Source of the DNA: Gemmatimonadota bacterium | Lineage (GTDB): Bacteria > Gemmatimonadota > Gemmatimonadetes > Gemmatimonadales > Gemmatimonadaceae | Direction: 5' to 3' | Length of the DNA: 64,000 bases | Assembly (NCBI GenBank): GCA_003152485.1 | Contig: PMAE01000018.1 | Coordinates: 101,289-165,288, forward strand | Shown here: piece by piece, positions 34,939-44,835 of the stretch | Layout: every line of letters starts with the position of its first letter | Position numbering within the stretch: position 1 is the first letter of the stretch | Translations under genes and position numbers: made by a program | The notes under the pieces: model-generated | Databases searched by the model: none | What the model was told of the DNA's origin: nothing | Seen by the model: only the letters and a program-made list of their open reading frames with translations

Positions 34939-36876
34939 CTATGCGAGCACTTGCTCCGCGGCCCGCTTCCCCTGTGCCATCGCACCACCGACGCTCTGAT
35001 GTCCGTTCAGCTCGGAGTGCCCGATCGCGATGTTGCCATAGCCCTTCTCGACGACCGACCGACCAGGTGGCTGCCCGTTGCGCCCATAGTAGAACCCCGG
35101 CGGCTGCAGCACACGAGCATGTCCCCATCGGTTCAAGATGATTCCAGCGATGTCGGTCTTCGGATTGAACCCGGCGTCCGCGAAGAGCTTGACCATGTGC
35201 TCTCGACACTGTCGCTCGTAGTCGGCGTATGATTGCGAGAGGAGACGCGCCCGAGCGAGGACACCTTGCTCGTACGCCGATCGCCCCGGTGTGTAGAGGC
35301 CCACGTAATACGTGAGCACGGTCGGCTTGTCGGGGTGCAGGGGCGGGCTATAGCCGCCCGCGACCATCGGACGCCGGATGTTGCAGCAGAATCCGAAGCC
35401 GGTGCCGAACCAGCGGGTCGCGGGTGCGCCGAGCTTGTACAGGAAGCGCCAGTTCCGGAGGGCGACGTTCACCACCAGGGCGGATCCGTAACAGAACTCG
35501 CTATAGGCGGCACTGATGTCGGCGGGGATATCAGCCAGGATGTGCTTGTTGACCCAGCCGCCGGACGCCATGATCACCTTGTGGGCTTTGACGCGGTACA
35601 CCGTTCCGCCTTTCTCATACGCAACCGCGACATCGCCTTGAGGTCCGGCGTGGGCTGCGTGCTCCACGCGGACGACGATCGCGCCGAGTCGGATGCAAAT
35701 GGGCTGTCCCGGGCGGTCGAGCGCTTTGAAGTCGACCGGAGCCATGAGCATCTGCTCGAAATCGCCCCCGGTCGGCATCGCCGCTGGGATGAGGTGGCGG
35801 ACCAGGTAGCGCCCGAATGTCGAGTTCCCGCCCGGAAACGACTGCGGCAGCTCACCCGTCTGCGGGCGCTGCCGCCCGACGCCCGGCAAGCCGATCTGCG
35901 AAGCCGCAAACGCTGAGACCGCGTCTGGGCTGGCGCCGTTGATGAGCCCCACGACCGGCTCGATCATCTTGGTCACCTCGGGTCTCAGCCCGAGGGTGTG
36001 CTCGAGGTAGTCGCGATACGTCATGCCGTCGAGCATGCGGCGGAAGTCCTCCGTGTTCTCGCCCGCCGTATGCCTCCATTTCAGCAGGTCCTTCCTCACG
36101 TCTTCGGAGTACGGTGTGCCCTCCAGGTTGTTGTTCCAGATGTTGCGCAGCCACATCGGCTTTGATGCGCCCGAGCTCTCATCGAAGTAGTAGCCGACAT
36201 CGACTTGGGACTCATCCACGCCATCCATGTTGGCGTAGTTGTCCATCTGGAATCGCAGCGGCTTGAGACTGGGGTCCCAGTCCTGATACTTGAACTCCCG
36301 CGGCAGCTGCAGGTCGGTCCAGATCTCATCGCTCTGCGTGCCCGAGCCGGCGCGTGGCACGCCGAAATCGTTCGAGCCCTGCGGGCCAAGCAGTCGATAG
36401 CCATCGACGAGGAACTCGTTTTGGCGCGCCTCCCCGCCAAACATGGGATGGTTCTCGAGGATGAGGCACGTCTTTGAGCCGCCCGTCGCTTTCAGGAAAT
36501 AGTAGGCCGCGGTCAAGCCCGAGAGGCCACCGCCGACGATCACGAGGTCGAATAGCTGCCCCGTGTCCGTCGTGGTCGCGGGCAGCTTGACGTAGGCGCC
36601 ATCGCGAATCTTGTGCGCGGCAGCGAGCACCGGTGCGGTATTGCCGTTGGCGGCGGCGTAGTCACCGACGCCGCCGTATCCGGTCCATGGATCCGTGGTC
36701 GTCCTCGGCGCTGCATCGGGGTCGTGGCCGAGGTGCGCCTGGAGAACGCCTGGCGCGGGCGCGTGGAGGAGCGCCGCCCCCATCCCGAGAAGCGACGTGT
36801 TGAGGAAATCCTTACGCGTGATGTTCGCGTCCATGCCCAGCGACTCATCGCTGGTCGAAGGTTTCTTGCGTGGCAT
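34939..36876 (-). CDS. Exported FAD-dependent amine oxidoreductase (spermidine-dehydrogenase-like)
   Basis: The ATG at 36876 has GGAG at 10 bp. 645 residues. An export-type lead (ITRKDFLNTSLLGMGAALL, a Tat-like TRK variant) is followed by the dinucleotide fold LFDLVIVGGGLSGLTAAYYF and a second flavin motif near MFGGEARQNEFLVDGYRLLG. The family is closest to spermidine-dehydrogenase-like oxidoreductases, which oxidise polyamines; that name is a family inference. The end EKGYGNIAIGHSELNGHQSV is the usual flavin-closing strand. It lies 4 bp after the SusD stop codon, so it works with the SusCD pair. Confidence 0.85.
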   Translation of the reverse strand: MPRKKPSTSDESLGMDANITRKDFLNTSLLGMGAALLHAPAPGVLQAHLGHDPDAAPRTTTDPWTGYGGVGDYAAANGNTAPVLAAAHKIRDGAYVKLPATTTDTGQLFDLVIVGGGLSGLTAAYYFLKATGGSKTCLILENHPMFGGEARQNEFLVDGYRLLGPQGSNDFGVPRAGSGTQSDEIWTDLQLPREFKYQDWDPSLKPLRFQMDNYANMDGVDESQVDVGYYFDESSGASKPMWLRNIWNNNLEGTPYSEDVRKDLLKWRHTAGENTEDFRRMLDGMTYRDYLEHTLGLRPEVTKMIEPVVGLINGASPDAVSAFAASQIGLPGVGRQRPQTGELPQSFPGGNSTFGRYLVRHLIPAAMPTGGDFEQMLMAPVDFKALDRPGQPICIRLGAIVVRVEHAAHAGPQGDVAVAYEKGGTVYRVKAHKVIMASGGWVNKHILADIPADISAAYSEFCYGSALVVNVALRNWRFLYKLGAPATRWFGTGFGFCCNIRRPMVAGGYSPPLHPDKPTVLTYYVGLYTPGRSAYEQGVLARARLLSQSYADYERQCREHMVKLFADAGFNPKTDIAGIILNRWGHARVLQPPGFYYGRNGQPPGRSVVEKGYGNIAIGHSELNGHQSVGGAMAQGKRAAEQVLA

Positions 36877-36880
36877 CAGG

Positions 36881-38251
36881 TCACACTCCAGCCGGCGCCT
36901 GGCATCCTGGCGGCCCGTTACTGCGCGCCTGGCACTCGACCAGCGGGATGTAGCAATAGGGGAACACGACGAATCCTGAGAGGTCGTGCGGTAAGTCAAC
37001 AAGCGTACCGTAGTGCCGGGCGTCAAGCCAGCTACTCGACCCCGGCTCCCACATGAGCGAGTACCGTTTCTCGTAGAGGAGCTCGTCCAGCAATGTCGGG
37101 GGCTGACCAGGTCCGGCGACGTAGGGGGTGGGAATCGGCGCCAGGCCGCCCGAGTTGACGCGGATGAAATTGATGTCTTGGATGGCGAGAGCCGTGTTCC
37201 CGAGCCCCAGGTTTGCCTCCGCGCGGAGCAGGATCAGCTCCTCGTTGCGGACGATGGCCATCGGAGCGGCTGGGCCGCCGTAGATCTGAAACGTCCATTG
37301 CGTGGTCAGCCCGGCGCGAGTGATCGGCGGGATTTGCTTGACTTTGGTCAGGAAGCGATTGTCGGCTGTGTTGTCCGCCTTGTTCTGCGCGGAATCCGCC
37401 AGCGACGGGTGCGCGTAGTAGTAACGAGGCACGGCTTCATAGAGTGGGTTGGCGATGTCGCCGGACGCGGTGCTGAACTCGAAGTACACGCCGTACGCCA
37501 GCGGCTGCGACGTACTCACGAACGACCCGGTGAGATCCGTCAGGGCCTGAGAGAAGTTCTGGACGTCGATGTCAGCCCGCGCGCGAATCGCGCGGTTGAA
37601 TTGGAGAAAGGTTGTCGGCGTGTCGAACCCCGCAAATCCGGCACCGAGATTGAACGCGAACGACGGGCCAGCCGCGAGCAGCGCGGTCTGAGCCGAGTCG
37701 AGCAGTGCGTCGATATAGGCGTAGACCACGCCTGGCGCGACGATAGGCGGCAACGGTGTATTCGCGCCGGCCGACGCGTCAAGCGCCGCGCCACTCGAGT
37801 CGACGTTGCGGATCACGTTGAGCAATTCGACGGCCTTGACCGTCTCCGCGAACCCGCGGAAGCCCGCCTGCTGGGCCGCGGAGAAGCTCGAGACGTCGCC
37901 CACGCCGCTCAGCACGAGATCCGCCAGCTTAATCGTGCGATAGGGGTTGGCCCAGACCGCGAGGTCGCCCAGCGTCTCGAAGTACTGGATGACAAGTTGA
38001 AGGTCGCCCGGATCCAGGTTGTACCCCTCGCGGCCGAAGATGCTGAAGTTCTGCGTGAGCTGGCTCGCATCCCCGCGCATCCCTGACAGCAGCCCCTGGG
38101 AGGCGTAGGTGATGCCGCTGGCCGATGGCGTAGTGGCGAGACTCCCCAGCTCGAGTCCGTTCTCATCAGGTGCATCGAGGGAGTTACAACCGCAGACGAC
38201 TACGACCGCGGCCAGGACGGCCGCACGGGCGAGGCTCGTTCTCGCTGTCAT
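36881..38251 (-). CDS. SusD/RagB-type nutrient-binding lipoprotein
   Basis: 456 residues from the ATG at 38251, which opens a lipoprotein signal (AAVLAAVVVVCGC). The SusD fold is seen in a long helical TPR-like region (GDLAVWANPYRTIKLADLVL, then FRGFAETVKAVELLNVI) and the typical end EELILLRAEANLGLGNTALA plus LLDELLYEKRYSLMWEPG. SusD proteins cap the SusC barrel at the outer surface and bind the nutrient. It lies directly after the SusC gene. The ligand is not predictable. Confidence 0.93.
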   Translation of the reverse strand: MTARTSLARAAVLAAVVVVCGCNSLDAPDENGLELGSLATTPSASGITYASQGLLSGMRGDASQLTQNFSIFGREGYNLDPGDLQLVIQYFETLGDLAVWANPYRTIKLADLVLSGVGDVSSFSAAQQAGFRGFAETVKAVELLNVIRNVDSSGAALDASAGANTPLPPIVAPGVVYAYIDALLDSAQTALLAAGPSFAFNLGAGFAGFDTPTTFLQFNRAIRARADIDVQNFSQALTDLTGSFVSTSQPLAYGVYFEFSTASGDIANPLYEAVPRYYYAHPSLADSAQNKADNTADNRFLTKVKQIPPITRAGLTTQWTFQIYGGPAAPMAIVRNEELILLRAEANLGLGNTALAIQDINFIRVNSGGLAPIPTPYVAGPGQPPTLLDELLYEKRYSLMWEPGSSSWLDARHYGTLVDLPHDLSGFVVFPYCYIPLVECQARSNGPPGCQAPAGV

Positions 38252-38318
38252 GGCGCGATACCTGTTTGGTGACCGGTGGGAAACACGGGGTCGAGACGGT
38301 GAGCCTGAGTTGCGCACA

Positions 38319-41300
38319 TCAGAAGCCAACGCCGACGGTGAACCAGAATGTCCGGCTAGACGGATACGTCCAGATGTCCCACGGCACTTCCTGGGCCGCC
38401 GAGGTGACCACCTGGTTCACCTCCGGGTCGCCCGTTCCCTTATACGGTGTGAAGACGAAGAGATTCTGGCCGCTCACACTCAAGCGGATGTTCCGCGAAT
38501 GGACGCCGATCCGCTCGACGAGCGATGGCGGCAGGTCCATCCCAACCGTCAGCTCGCGCAGCTTGAGGTAGCTCACGTCCTGCAGATAGACGCGCGCCGT
38601 CTTCGAGAACCCCGTGATGCGCTCCTGACCGGTGGCGCACCCCGAGCAGCTGGGGACGAGGTAATCCGGGCTCGTGCCCGACGCGTCGTACTCGAATTGG
38701 GAGATGTTGTCCAACACGCCGCCGACCTGCGCGTCCCAGAGGAGCGTCAGGTGGAATCTCCGATAGTCGACGCTGTTGTTCCACGACGCATTGAAGTTGG
38801 GCGCGGCATCGACGAGCCCGCGGATGACGGAGGTGCCGAGCGCGCCGAGCTTGGAATCGCCACGGCGTGCGCCGAGCGTGTCCTCCCCATAGATCTGCGT
38901 GCACGACCGGCCCGGCTGGATGAACGTGTAGCCGAACGCCGCGCTGTTGAGGAAGCTCGCTGGCTCGAACGCCGGGACGGACAGTGACGTGATCTGGCAC
39001 CGGCTCATGTAGTACGTCGCCGTGGTCGTCCAGGTCACGCCCCCGCTCTGCTGCACTGGGACGCCCGTCACGGACAGCTCCGCGCCGCGGTTGCGGAGCG
39101 CGCCGCCGTTGAAGTACTGCGACGTGAAGCCGGTCGTGGGCGCCAGCGTGCGCTGGAGGAGGAGGTTCGTCACGTCCTTCTCATAGAGCGTGACCTCGAA
39201 GTTGAGGCGCCGGTGCAGTGTCGAGGCGTCGATGCCGGTTTCCAACTCGCGCTCCCGCTCCGGCTCGAGATTGGCCGCGCCGGTCGCCCCTTGAATCGCG
39301 ACCGTCGGGATCGAGCCCGCGATGTTGCCGGGCACGAGCTCCGTGTACTTCTGGCCGTAGAGCGGCTCGTTCCCGGAATAGCCGGCCGCGAACCGGACCT
39401 TGAATTCGTCGATGTACTGGGGGAGCAGGGGCACGAGATACGAAACCGAGGCCTTGGGATAGAAGTACAGCTGGCTCGGATTGCCATCGTTGCTGCTCTG
39501 ATCCGCGCGCCCGCCGACGGTGAGCAGCAGTCGGTCGCTCAAGGTCAGGAACTCCTCCTGCGCGAACAGCCCGAGGTCGCGCACCCGCTGCCGGTTCTCC
39601 TGGACCTGCACGGCCAGCGCCTGGTCGATGTCGGCGACGCCCTGCGCTAGCCCCTGCGCCAGCGTCCCGTCATAGTCCAGGTCCTGCGTCTCGTACGCCA
39701 TCCCGATCTGCGTCGTCGCCTTGCTCCCGCTGAATTGGTACGTGTGAACGAGATTCAGATTGAGGTTGGCGTTCTGGTTCTGCCCATACGAGACGACCGA
39801 TGCGCCTGGCAGCGCCGACGCCTGCTCCGAGTAGAGTTCGGGTGGCGCGAGCACGGCGTTCCGCTGGGTGAAGATATCGACGCCGCCGTTGCCGATGAAC
39901 TGCAGGCTCTGGTTGCTTGTCTTGAAGAGGTCGTACGTCGCTCGCCCGCTCACGATCGCCCGCCACACCGACTCGTGGTTCTGGAACAGCGCGACGGTCT
40001 GGAACGCATTGCTCACTGCGAACGGGTTGACGGGATACACCCCATTGGGCTGCCGCTCGAGGTTGAGCCACGTCGCACCGCCGTACGCGATCGCGCCGCC
40101 GATCGGCGTCCCGTTGTTGCCATTTTGGGTGACGCCGGGGTCACGCTCGCTGTGGGTGAGTTGCGCGCTCAGGTTCATGTCGAGCCGGGTGCCGACGGTC
40201 TGGTCGATGTTGGCGCGCAGCGATTGCTTGCCGGCGTCGGTGTTCGGCACGATGCCGCCTTGGTAGTTGTCGAGGAGCGACGTGAAATATCTCGTCGACC
40301 CCGACCCGCCGCTGACGCTCCCGCTAAAGTCGTAGGAGAGCGGCTTGCTGCCATAGAGCTGCTGCTCGAAGTCGTTGCACGTCGGCGTCCACGACTGGGA
40401 GGCGAGCGGCCCGAAGGTCGCCACCGCCTGGGACTCGCTGAAGCACCGGTGGCCGAATTCATGGCTCAGCTCGGAGAATCCCTCCCGCTCGGTGATGTTG
40501 AACTGGGGCGCCCCCGTCTGTCCCTTCTTCGTGGTGATGATGACGACGCCGTTGGCGGCCTTCGACCCGTAGATCGCCGACGCGGCAGCGCCTTTGAGCA
40601 CTTCGATGCTCTCGATGTCGTACGGGTTGATGTCGGCGATGCGGTTGTCGCCGTTGTCCTGGTTGTCGGCGGCCGGCTCGAGCGATGTGCCGTTCGAGTG
40701 GATCACGCCGTTGGTGCCGGTGCCGAGGTTGGCGTCGCTCACGATCACGCCGTCGATCACGTACAGCGGAGTAAACGCCCCATAGATCGACGTGACGCCG
40801 CGCACGCGTACGATCGAGCCGCCGCCGGGGGCGCCGCTGTTCTCCGAGATGTGCACGCCGGGCGCCACGCCCTGTAACGCGCGCTCGATCGTCGGATTCG
40901 GAACGCGATCGAGCTGCGCGGAGTCTATGACGTCGACCGAGTTCGGCAGGTTCTGTCGCGTGACGCCGGTCGCCTGCCCCGTCACGATGACCTGATTGAG
41001 GAGGGCGTAGTCCCGGGTGACCACGACCCCCACGCTGTCCTGCCCGGCCGGCACGGTCACGCTCCGCGGGACGTAGCCCACGCTTCGGAACAAGAGCGTC
41101 GCCGCAGCGTTCGGAGCGGCGATCGTGAACGACCCGTCGTTGTGGATCGGCGCGCTCGTCTGCGTCTCCACGACCGTCACCTCGCCGCTCCCGATGGGGT
41201 TGCTCGACACAGAATCAGTCACTCGGCCCGTGATGACCCGCGTCGGCGACGGCTGGCGGTGGTCGGACTCGGCCGCCGGCGGTCGCCCGACGAGTACGGC

Positions 41301-41687
41301 ATCACCGCGGAGCGAGACGTAGGCCGCGAGCCCGGTTCCCTCGAGCACGGTGCCCAAGGCGTCGGCGACACTCACGTCCGCCACGTGCAGTGACACGCGG
41401 GCGCGGGAGGTGAGCACGTCGGGTCCGAACTGGATCGTAACGTTCGCCGCTCGGCCGATCGCGCGCAGTGCGTCCTGGAGCGGCGCGAGCCGGAGGTCGA
41501 GTGAGATCGGCTCTTTGAGGATCACCGCCGCGCTGGTGGCCGCCCGCACCCATGTGCCTTGCACCGTGCCACTGGTCTCGTTCGCGGTGATGGCGACGCG
41601 GGACGGTGGCGATGTCGCCTGGGCAGCGACCCCTGCGCTCAGGATCGCAAGGGCGAGTGCCGACCGCGTCGCGACGTGGACAAACAT
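38319..41687 (-). CDS. SusC/RagA TonB-dependent receptor with STN signalling domain
   Basis: 1122 residues. After a signal peptide comes an STN domain (about 55-120: LDLRLAPLQDALRAIGRAA), the part that talks to FecR regulators. A carboxypeptidase-like domain follows (VITGRVTDSVSSNPIGSGEV), then the plug (VIDGVIVSDANLG, IESIEVLKGAAASAIYGSKA, NGVVIITTKKG) and a 22-strand barrel ending RTFWFTVGVGF. It imports a large or scarce nutrient across the outer membrane using TonB energy. GGAG stands 7 bp before the ATG. With FecR and the sigma factor it makes a complete surface-signalling set. Confidence 0.95.
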   Translation of the reverse strand: MFVHVATRSALALAILSAGVAAQATSPPSRVAITANETSGTVQGTWVRAATSAAVILKEPISLDLRLAPLQDALRAIGRAANVTIQFGPDVLTSRARVSLHVADVSVADALGTVLEGTGLAAYVSLRGDAVLVGRPPAAESDHRQPSPTRVITGRVTDSVSSNPIGSGEVTVVETQTSAPIHNDGSFTIAAPNAAATLLFRSVGYVPRSVTVPAGQDSVGVVVTRDYALLNQVIVTGQATGVTRQNLPNSVDVIDSAQLDRVPNPTIERALQGVAPGVHISENSGAPGGGSIVRVRGVTSIYGAFTPLYVIDGVIVSDANLGTGTNGVIHSNGTSLEPAADNQDNGDNRIADINPYDIESIEVLKGAAASAIYGSKAANGVVIITTKKGQTGAPQFNITEREGFSELSHEFGHRCFSESQAVATFGPLASQSWTPTCNDFEQQLYGSKPLSYDFSGSVSGGSGSTRYFTSLLDNYQGGIVPNTDAGKQSLRANIDQTVGTRLDMNLSAQLTHSERDPGVTQNGNNGTPIGGAIAYGGATWLNLERQPNGVYPVNPFAVSNAFQTVALFQNHESVWRAIVSGRATYDLFKTSNQSLQFIGNGGVDIFTQRNAVLAPPELYSEQASALPGASVVSYGQNQNANLNLNLVHTYQFSGSKATTQIGMAYETQDLDYDGTLAQGLAQGVADIDQALAVQVQENRQRVRDLGLFAQEEFLTLSDRLLLTVGGRADQSSNDGNPSQLYFYPKASVSYLVPLLPQYIDEFKVRFAAGYSGNEPLYGQKYTELVPGNIAGSIPTVAIQGATGAANLEPERERELETGIDASTLHRRLNFEVTLYEKDVTNLLLQRTLAPTTGFTSQYFNGGALRNRGAELSVTGVPVQQSGGVTWTTTATYYMSRCQITSLSVPAFEPASFLNSAAFGYTFIQPGRSCTQIYGEDTLGARRGDSKLGALGTSVIRGLVDAAPNFNASWNNSVDYRRFHLTLLWDAQVGGVLDNISQFEYDASGTSPDYLVPSCSGCATGQERITGFSKTARVYLQDVSYLKLRELTVGMDLPPSLVERIGVHSRNIRLSVSGQNLFVFTPYKGTGDPEVNQVVTSAAQEVPWDIWTYPSSRTFWFTVGVGF

Positions 41688-41733
41688 GGGATGCTCCGCC
41701 GGTGGGAGAGAGAGGTGTGGGCTCGGAGGCGGG

Positions 41734-42801
41734 TCAGGACCCAGCGAGGACGTAGAAAATCACCGTTCGGCCGTGCTGCTCGTACCGCGTACGTGTGAGC
41801 AGCGCGAGCGCATCGAGCACCTGGTGGGTGCTCTCGGACCCGAAGGTGACGGTCAGCGGTTGACGGCCGAGTGCCGGGTCGGCGAGCTGGATGTCGAGGT
41901 CGTACCACCGACTGAGTGATGCCGCGACCTCGCGGAATGGCGTCGCCTCGAGCGACAGATGTCCCTGCGTCCAGCCGATCGCCGTAGAGGCGTTGACGCC
42001 GTGTCGGACCGCCGCGGCCTGACCGGTGGAATCGACGATGGCGAGATCGTTTTGCCGCAGCTCGACGTGGGCGACCCGGACCTCGCCCTCGACGACGACG
42101 ACGCGTGTGGGCATCCCGTTGCCGTAGGCCGTGACGGCGAACCGCGTCCCAATGTCACGCACGATGGCATGCCCGGTATGTACGGCGAAGGGGAGTGCCG
42201 AGTCGTGTCGAACGACGAAGTACGCTTCGCCGTCGAGATAGATGTCGCGGGTCCGGTCGCCGTAGTCATCAGGGATGTGAACAGTCGTGGCGGCACCCAG
42301 CACGAGTTGCGTCCCATCGTCGAGCTGGAGGCTGGCCCGCTGGCCACGGCGCGTCGAGAATTCCCGCATTGCGACAAGCGTCGGAGCCGGTGGCTGTCGA
42401 ATTCGATTCACTGCGATCCGGCCCGCAACGCCGAGGGCGAGTAGCAGGACCGCGGCGGCGGCCGCGGCCGGAATGCGGGACCATCTGGCGCGCACGGGCG
42501 AGCGATCGGCGTCGTGCCGCATGAGCGACAGGATCCGGCGGCGCTCGCGGACGCGTGGGAGTGACCGCGCCCACATCGCATCGACGTCGAACGTCGGGGC
42601 GGCCGGCCCGTCCCCGCTCCAGAGCTCCGCCAATGTCTCGACGAGGCGGTGGCGTGCGGGATCGGCCTCGATCCACTGCGCAAAGGCATCCGCTTCCGCC
42701 GGTGTGAGCTCACCGGCGACGAATCGCTCAATACGCTGGAGCTCTTCCGCCGACAGCCTGTTCCCGCGCCCCGACGGCCCACCGAAGGTGTCCATACGCA
42801 C
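41734..42801 (-). CDS. FecR-family anti-sigma/transducer
   Basis: 355 residues. The N-terminal cytoplasmic part (DUF4880-like: LQRIERFVAGELTPAEADAF) precedes one membrane helix (about 120-140, AAAAAVLLLALGVAGRIAV). The periplasmic FecR domain follows (REFSTRRGQRASLQLDDGTQ, TTVHIPDDYGDRTRDIYLDG), then a C-terminal STN-like segment (ATPFREVAASLSRWYDLDIQ). It relays occupancy of the receptor to the sigma factor encoded just upstream, 39 bp away. Confidence 0.93.
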   Translation of the reverse strand: MRMDTFGGPSGRGNRLSAEELQRIERFVAGELTPAEADAFAQWIEADPARHRLVETLAELWSGDGPAAPTFDVDAMWARSLPRVRERRRILSLMRHDADRSPVRARWSRIPAAAAAAVLLLALGVAGRIAVNRIRQPPAPTLVAMREFSTRRGQRASLQLDDGTQLVLGAATTVHIPDDYGDRTRDIYLDGEAYFVVRHDSALPFAVHTGHAIVRDIGTRFAVTAYGNGMPTRVVVVEGEVRVAHVELRQNDLAIVDSTGQAAAVRHGVNASTAIGWTQGHLSLEATPFREVAASLSRWYDLDIQLADPALGRQPLTVTFGSESTHQVLDALALLTRTRYEQHGRTVIFYVLAGS

Positions 42802-42840
42802 AGATGGACGACGCCCACGGCGAGAACCCCACCCCCGAGT

Positions 42841-43452
42841 TTACGGGAAGAAGCCCCGGAGCGACCTGGCCAGCCGTTCGAGCCCACGCTCGCGGTGCCG
42901 CTCGACGGCTTTGACGGAGATGTGCAGCAGCTCGGCGATCTCCGCATAGGAGAGGTGCGACTCCCACCGAAGCGTGAACACGAGCCGGCACCGTTCCGGA
43001 AGCCGGGCAAGGGCCCTCCGGAGCGCGGCTGCCAGCTCGTGCCGCTCGACATCCTCGAGCGGCGACCGCGCGGGCTCGCCCATCCCGATTGCCGGTTGAT
43101 CATCCGATGTCCGACCGACGGTGTGTGTCCGCGCGGCCGACCGCGCCGCCTTCACCGCATCGAGCGCGCGGTTGCGGACAGCGGCATGCAAGTACGCCCG
43201 AAGGCTCTCACGGACGGGCAGCGTCGCCCGCCGCTCCCACACTCGCAGCAGGACATCTTGCACCACTTCCTCTGCCAATGCCGTCGACTCGAGGTAGTGG
43301 TACGCGAGCCGGCACAGGTTGCCGGCGTGCGTGCGGAACAGTGTCTCGAACGCGCCTTCTTCGCCTGCTCGGATCCGCGCCACCAGATCGCCGTCCGGCG
43401 CCACATCGCCAGCGGAGACACGCTCAGGGCGGAACTGACTTGCGGATTCCAT
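42841..43452 (-). CDS. ECF RNA polymerase sigma-70 factor
   Basis: 203 residues from the ATG at 43452 (an upstream in-frame ATG at 43611 lacks similarity). Region 2 is AFETLFRTHAGNLCRLAYHY with AEEVVQDVLLRVWERR, region 4 is LARLPERCRLVFTLRWESHL followed by SYAEIAELLHISVKAVERH. Its order with fecR and susC is that of FecI-type systems. It should transcribe the receptor operon when the receptor is occupied; it may also act elsewhere. Confidence 0.93.
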   Translation of the reverse strand: MESASQFRPERVSAGDVAPDGDLVARIRAGEEGAFETLFRTHAGNLCRLAYHYLESTALAEEVVQDVLLRVWERRATLPVRESLRAYLHAAVRNRALDAVKAARSAARTHTVGRTSDDQPAIGMGEPARSPLEDVERHELAAALRRALARLPERCRLVFTLRWESHLSYAEIAELLHISVKAVERHRERGLERLARSLRGFFP

Positions 43453-43943
43453 CGCGACGGGACGAGAGCTCTCTGGAGACCAGGCGAGACGTCCGACGGT
43501 CCGGACGCGCCGAGCGCGACCGCCGTTGGGCGTCAATGTTCTGTCGCCCGCGCCGTTACGCAAGTGCAACATTGGAATTGACCCGACTGTCTGAAACGGT
43601 CGCCGCATCACGCGAAGCGCGCGACCGGCGCGACAGATGGCCCAGTGTCGAGGGCCAGCAAGCCGCTAACCCATGGGGAGCGGTTGGGGCTGGAGCACCG
43701 CGCTGCGGAGGTGAGAGACATTCGGCAACTGGGCGGCGGCTGGCTGTTCTGCGACGTCCGTTCAGCGACTGTCTTGGAAGATGGGAATTAGCGCGCGGAG
43801 CGTCCTGACGCGACCGCCGATGTTCAGCGCCAGCCGCTGTTGCGGGATTGGCGGGGAGCGCGGCTACCTCTGCGCGATGAGCACCCGGTCGGCGGGCTTG
43901 CCGAAGTCGTGGAGCACGAGCGGCTCCGCGGTGGGTGAAGGCG
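43453..43943. other. Region upstream of the sigma-factor gene
   Basis: 491 bp. The promoter of the sigma/FecR/SusCD operon should lie near 43460-43560. On the minus strand around 43870-43930 a short frame reads EPLVLHDFGKPADRVLIAQR before a stop, which looks coding but matches no family I recognise; it may be a gene fragment. Nothing else is supported. Confidence 0.35.
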
Positions 43944-44369
43944 CTACCTGTAAGTTGCAGCGGCGCGTGTGTCCGCGCGCCACTGGAAACACAGATTGTA
44001 TCCGTCGGGATCTTTGACGTACAGCTGCTTCATCCCATACCATGTGACTTTCGGCTCTGCGACGTCCAATCCGTGCGCATGCAGGTAGTCGTAGGCGGCG
44101 TCCACGTCGCGACAGCCGAAGAAGAGCGTGGTATCGTCGTGCGACGCAACCCGCGTGACATCGGGAGCCGTCGGCCTGGCGTCATCTTCATAGGCGGTGT
44201 TCAGCATGAGATCCGTGTCATCGCGTCGAAGCCACGCCCACCCGCAGTTGTCCACCGGCTGCGATCGCTCCACGATCCCAAAGCCGAGGACGTCGCGATA
44301 GAACGCGAGCGACGTTGGCATGTCGAAGACTTGTAGCAGGGTACACACGCCCTGAATGTCGAGCGCCAT
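43944..44369 (-). CDS. VOC family protein
   Basis: 141 residues. A complete VOC fold: TLLQVFDMPTSLAFYRDVLG at the N-terminus and WYGMKQLYVKDPDGYNLCFQ at the C-terminus, with a central FGCRDVDAAYDYLHAHGLDV. The late DPDGYNLCF block is typical of glyoxalase/dioxygenase-like or bleomycin-resistance-like members. The usual Glu metal ligand near the C-terminus is replaced by Cys-Phe-Gln, so metal binding is doubtful. AGGTG precedes the ATG. No operon partners. Confidence 0.88.
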   Translation of the reverse strand: MALDIQGVCTLLQVFDMPTSLAFYRDVLGFGIVERSQPVDNCGWAWLRRDDTDLMLNTAYEDDARPTAPDVTRVASHDDTTLFFGCRDVDAAYDYLHAHGLDVAEPKVTWYGMKQLYVKDPDGYNLCFQWRADTRAAATYR

Positions 44370-44574
44370 GGGTCACCTGTTGCGTGTAACGGGTAATGGT
44401 AGCACGTCAATCCCGTAGAGCCGCCGTCAATCGGCGCTTCGCATGTGCGCTAACTCCGGTCTCCCAATAAACCACTGCCGCCTATCTGAGACGTGGGGTG
44501 ATGCATTCCCAGAGGGTCGCCGTCTCTCCATCTTGACGGCGACCGCCCACCACTTCACGCCGGATGACTACCCG

Positions 44575-44835
44575 ATGACGACCCGCCTGGACAAGACCAT
44601 CAAACGGGAGATCACTGCTCGTGGCGAGATATTGATTTTGACCCTCGGCCCGAAGACGGTGATCCTCACACCGAAGGGTCGGCGCAAGGGGAAGACTTTC
44701 ATTTGGGCCGATCTGTGGTCGGGTGAAGCAGAACTCACGGAGCAACTCCGGGTATCGGTCGCCGCTCTGGCTCCCTCGATCGAGACGCCCGCGAATCGGC
44801 GTGTGAAACGTGGACGCCGAGCGCGGCGCGACTAG
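44575..44835 (+). CDS. Small basic protein of unknown function
   Basis: 86 residues from the ATG at 44575 (the frame stays open to 44443 but without ribosome site). It has KTIKREITARGEILILTLGP and VILTPKGRRKGKTFIWADLW, then an Arg-rich tail RRVKRGRRARRD. The central block ILTPKGRRKG recurs in small uncharacterised bacterial proteins, as I recall it; no function is known. It may be a nucleic-acid-binding protein because of its charge, but this is guesswork. Confidence 0.6.
   Translation: MTTRLDKTIKREITARGEILILTLGPKTVILTPKGRRKGKTFIWADLWSGEAELTEQLRVSVAALAPSIETPANRRVKRGRRARRD

Noticed and set aside
37013..40877. Long plus-strand frames (37013-38086 and 39735-40877) antisense to SusD and SusC
   Set aside because: Composition is Arg/Val/Asp-rich with no motifs; the minus-strand genes are unmistakable.
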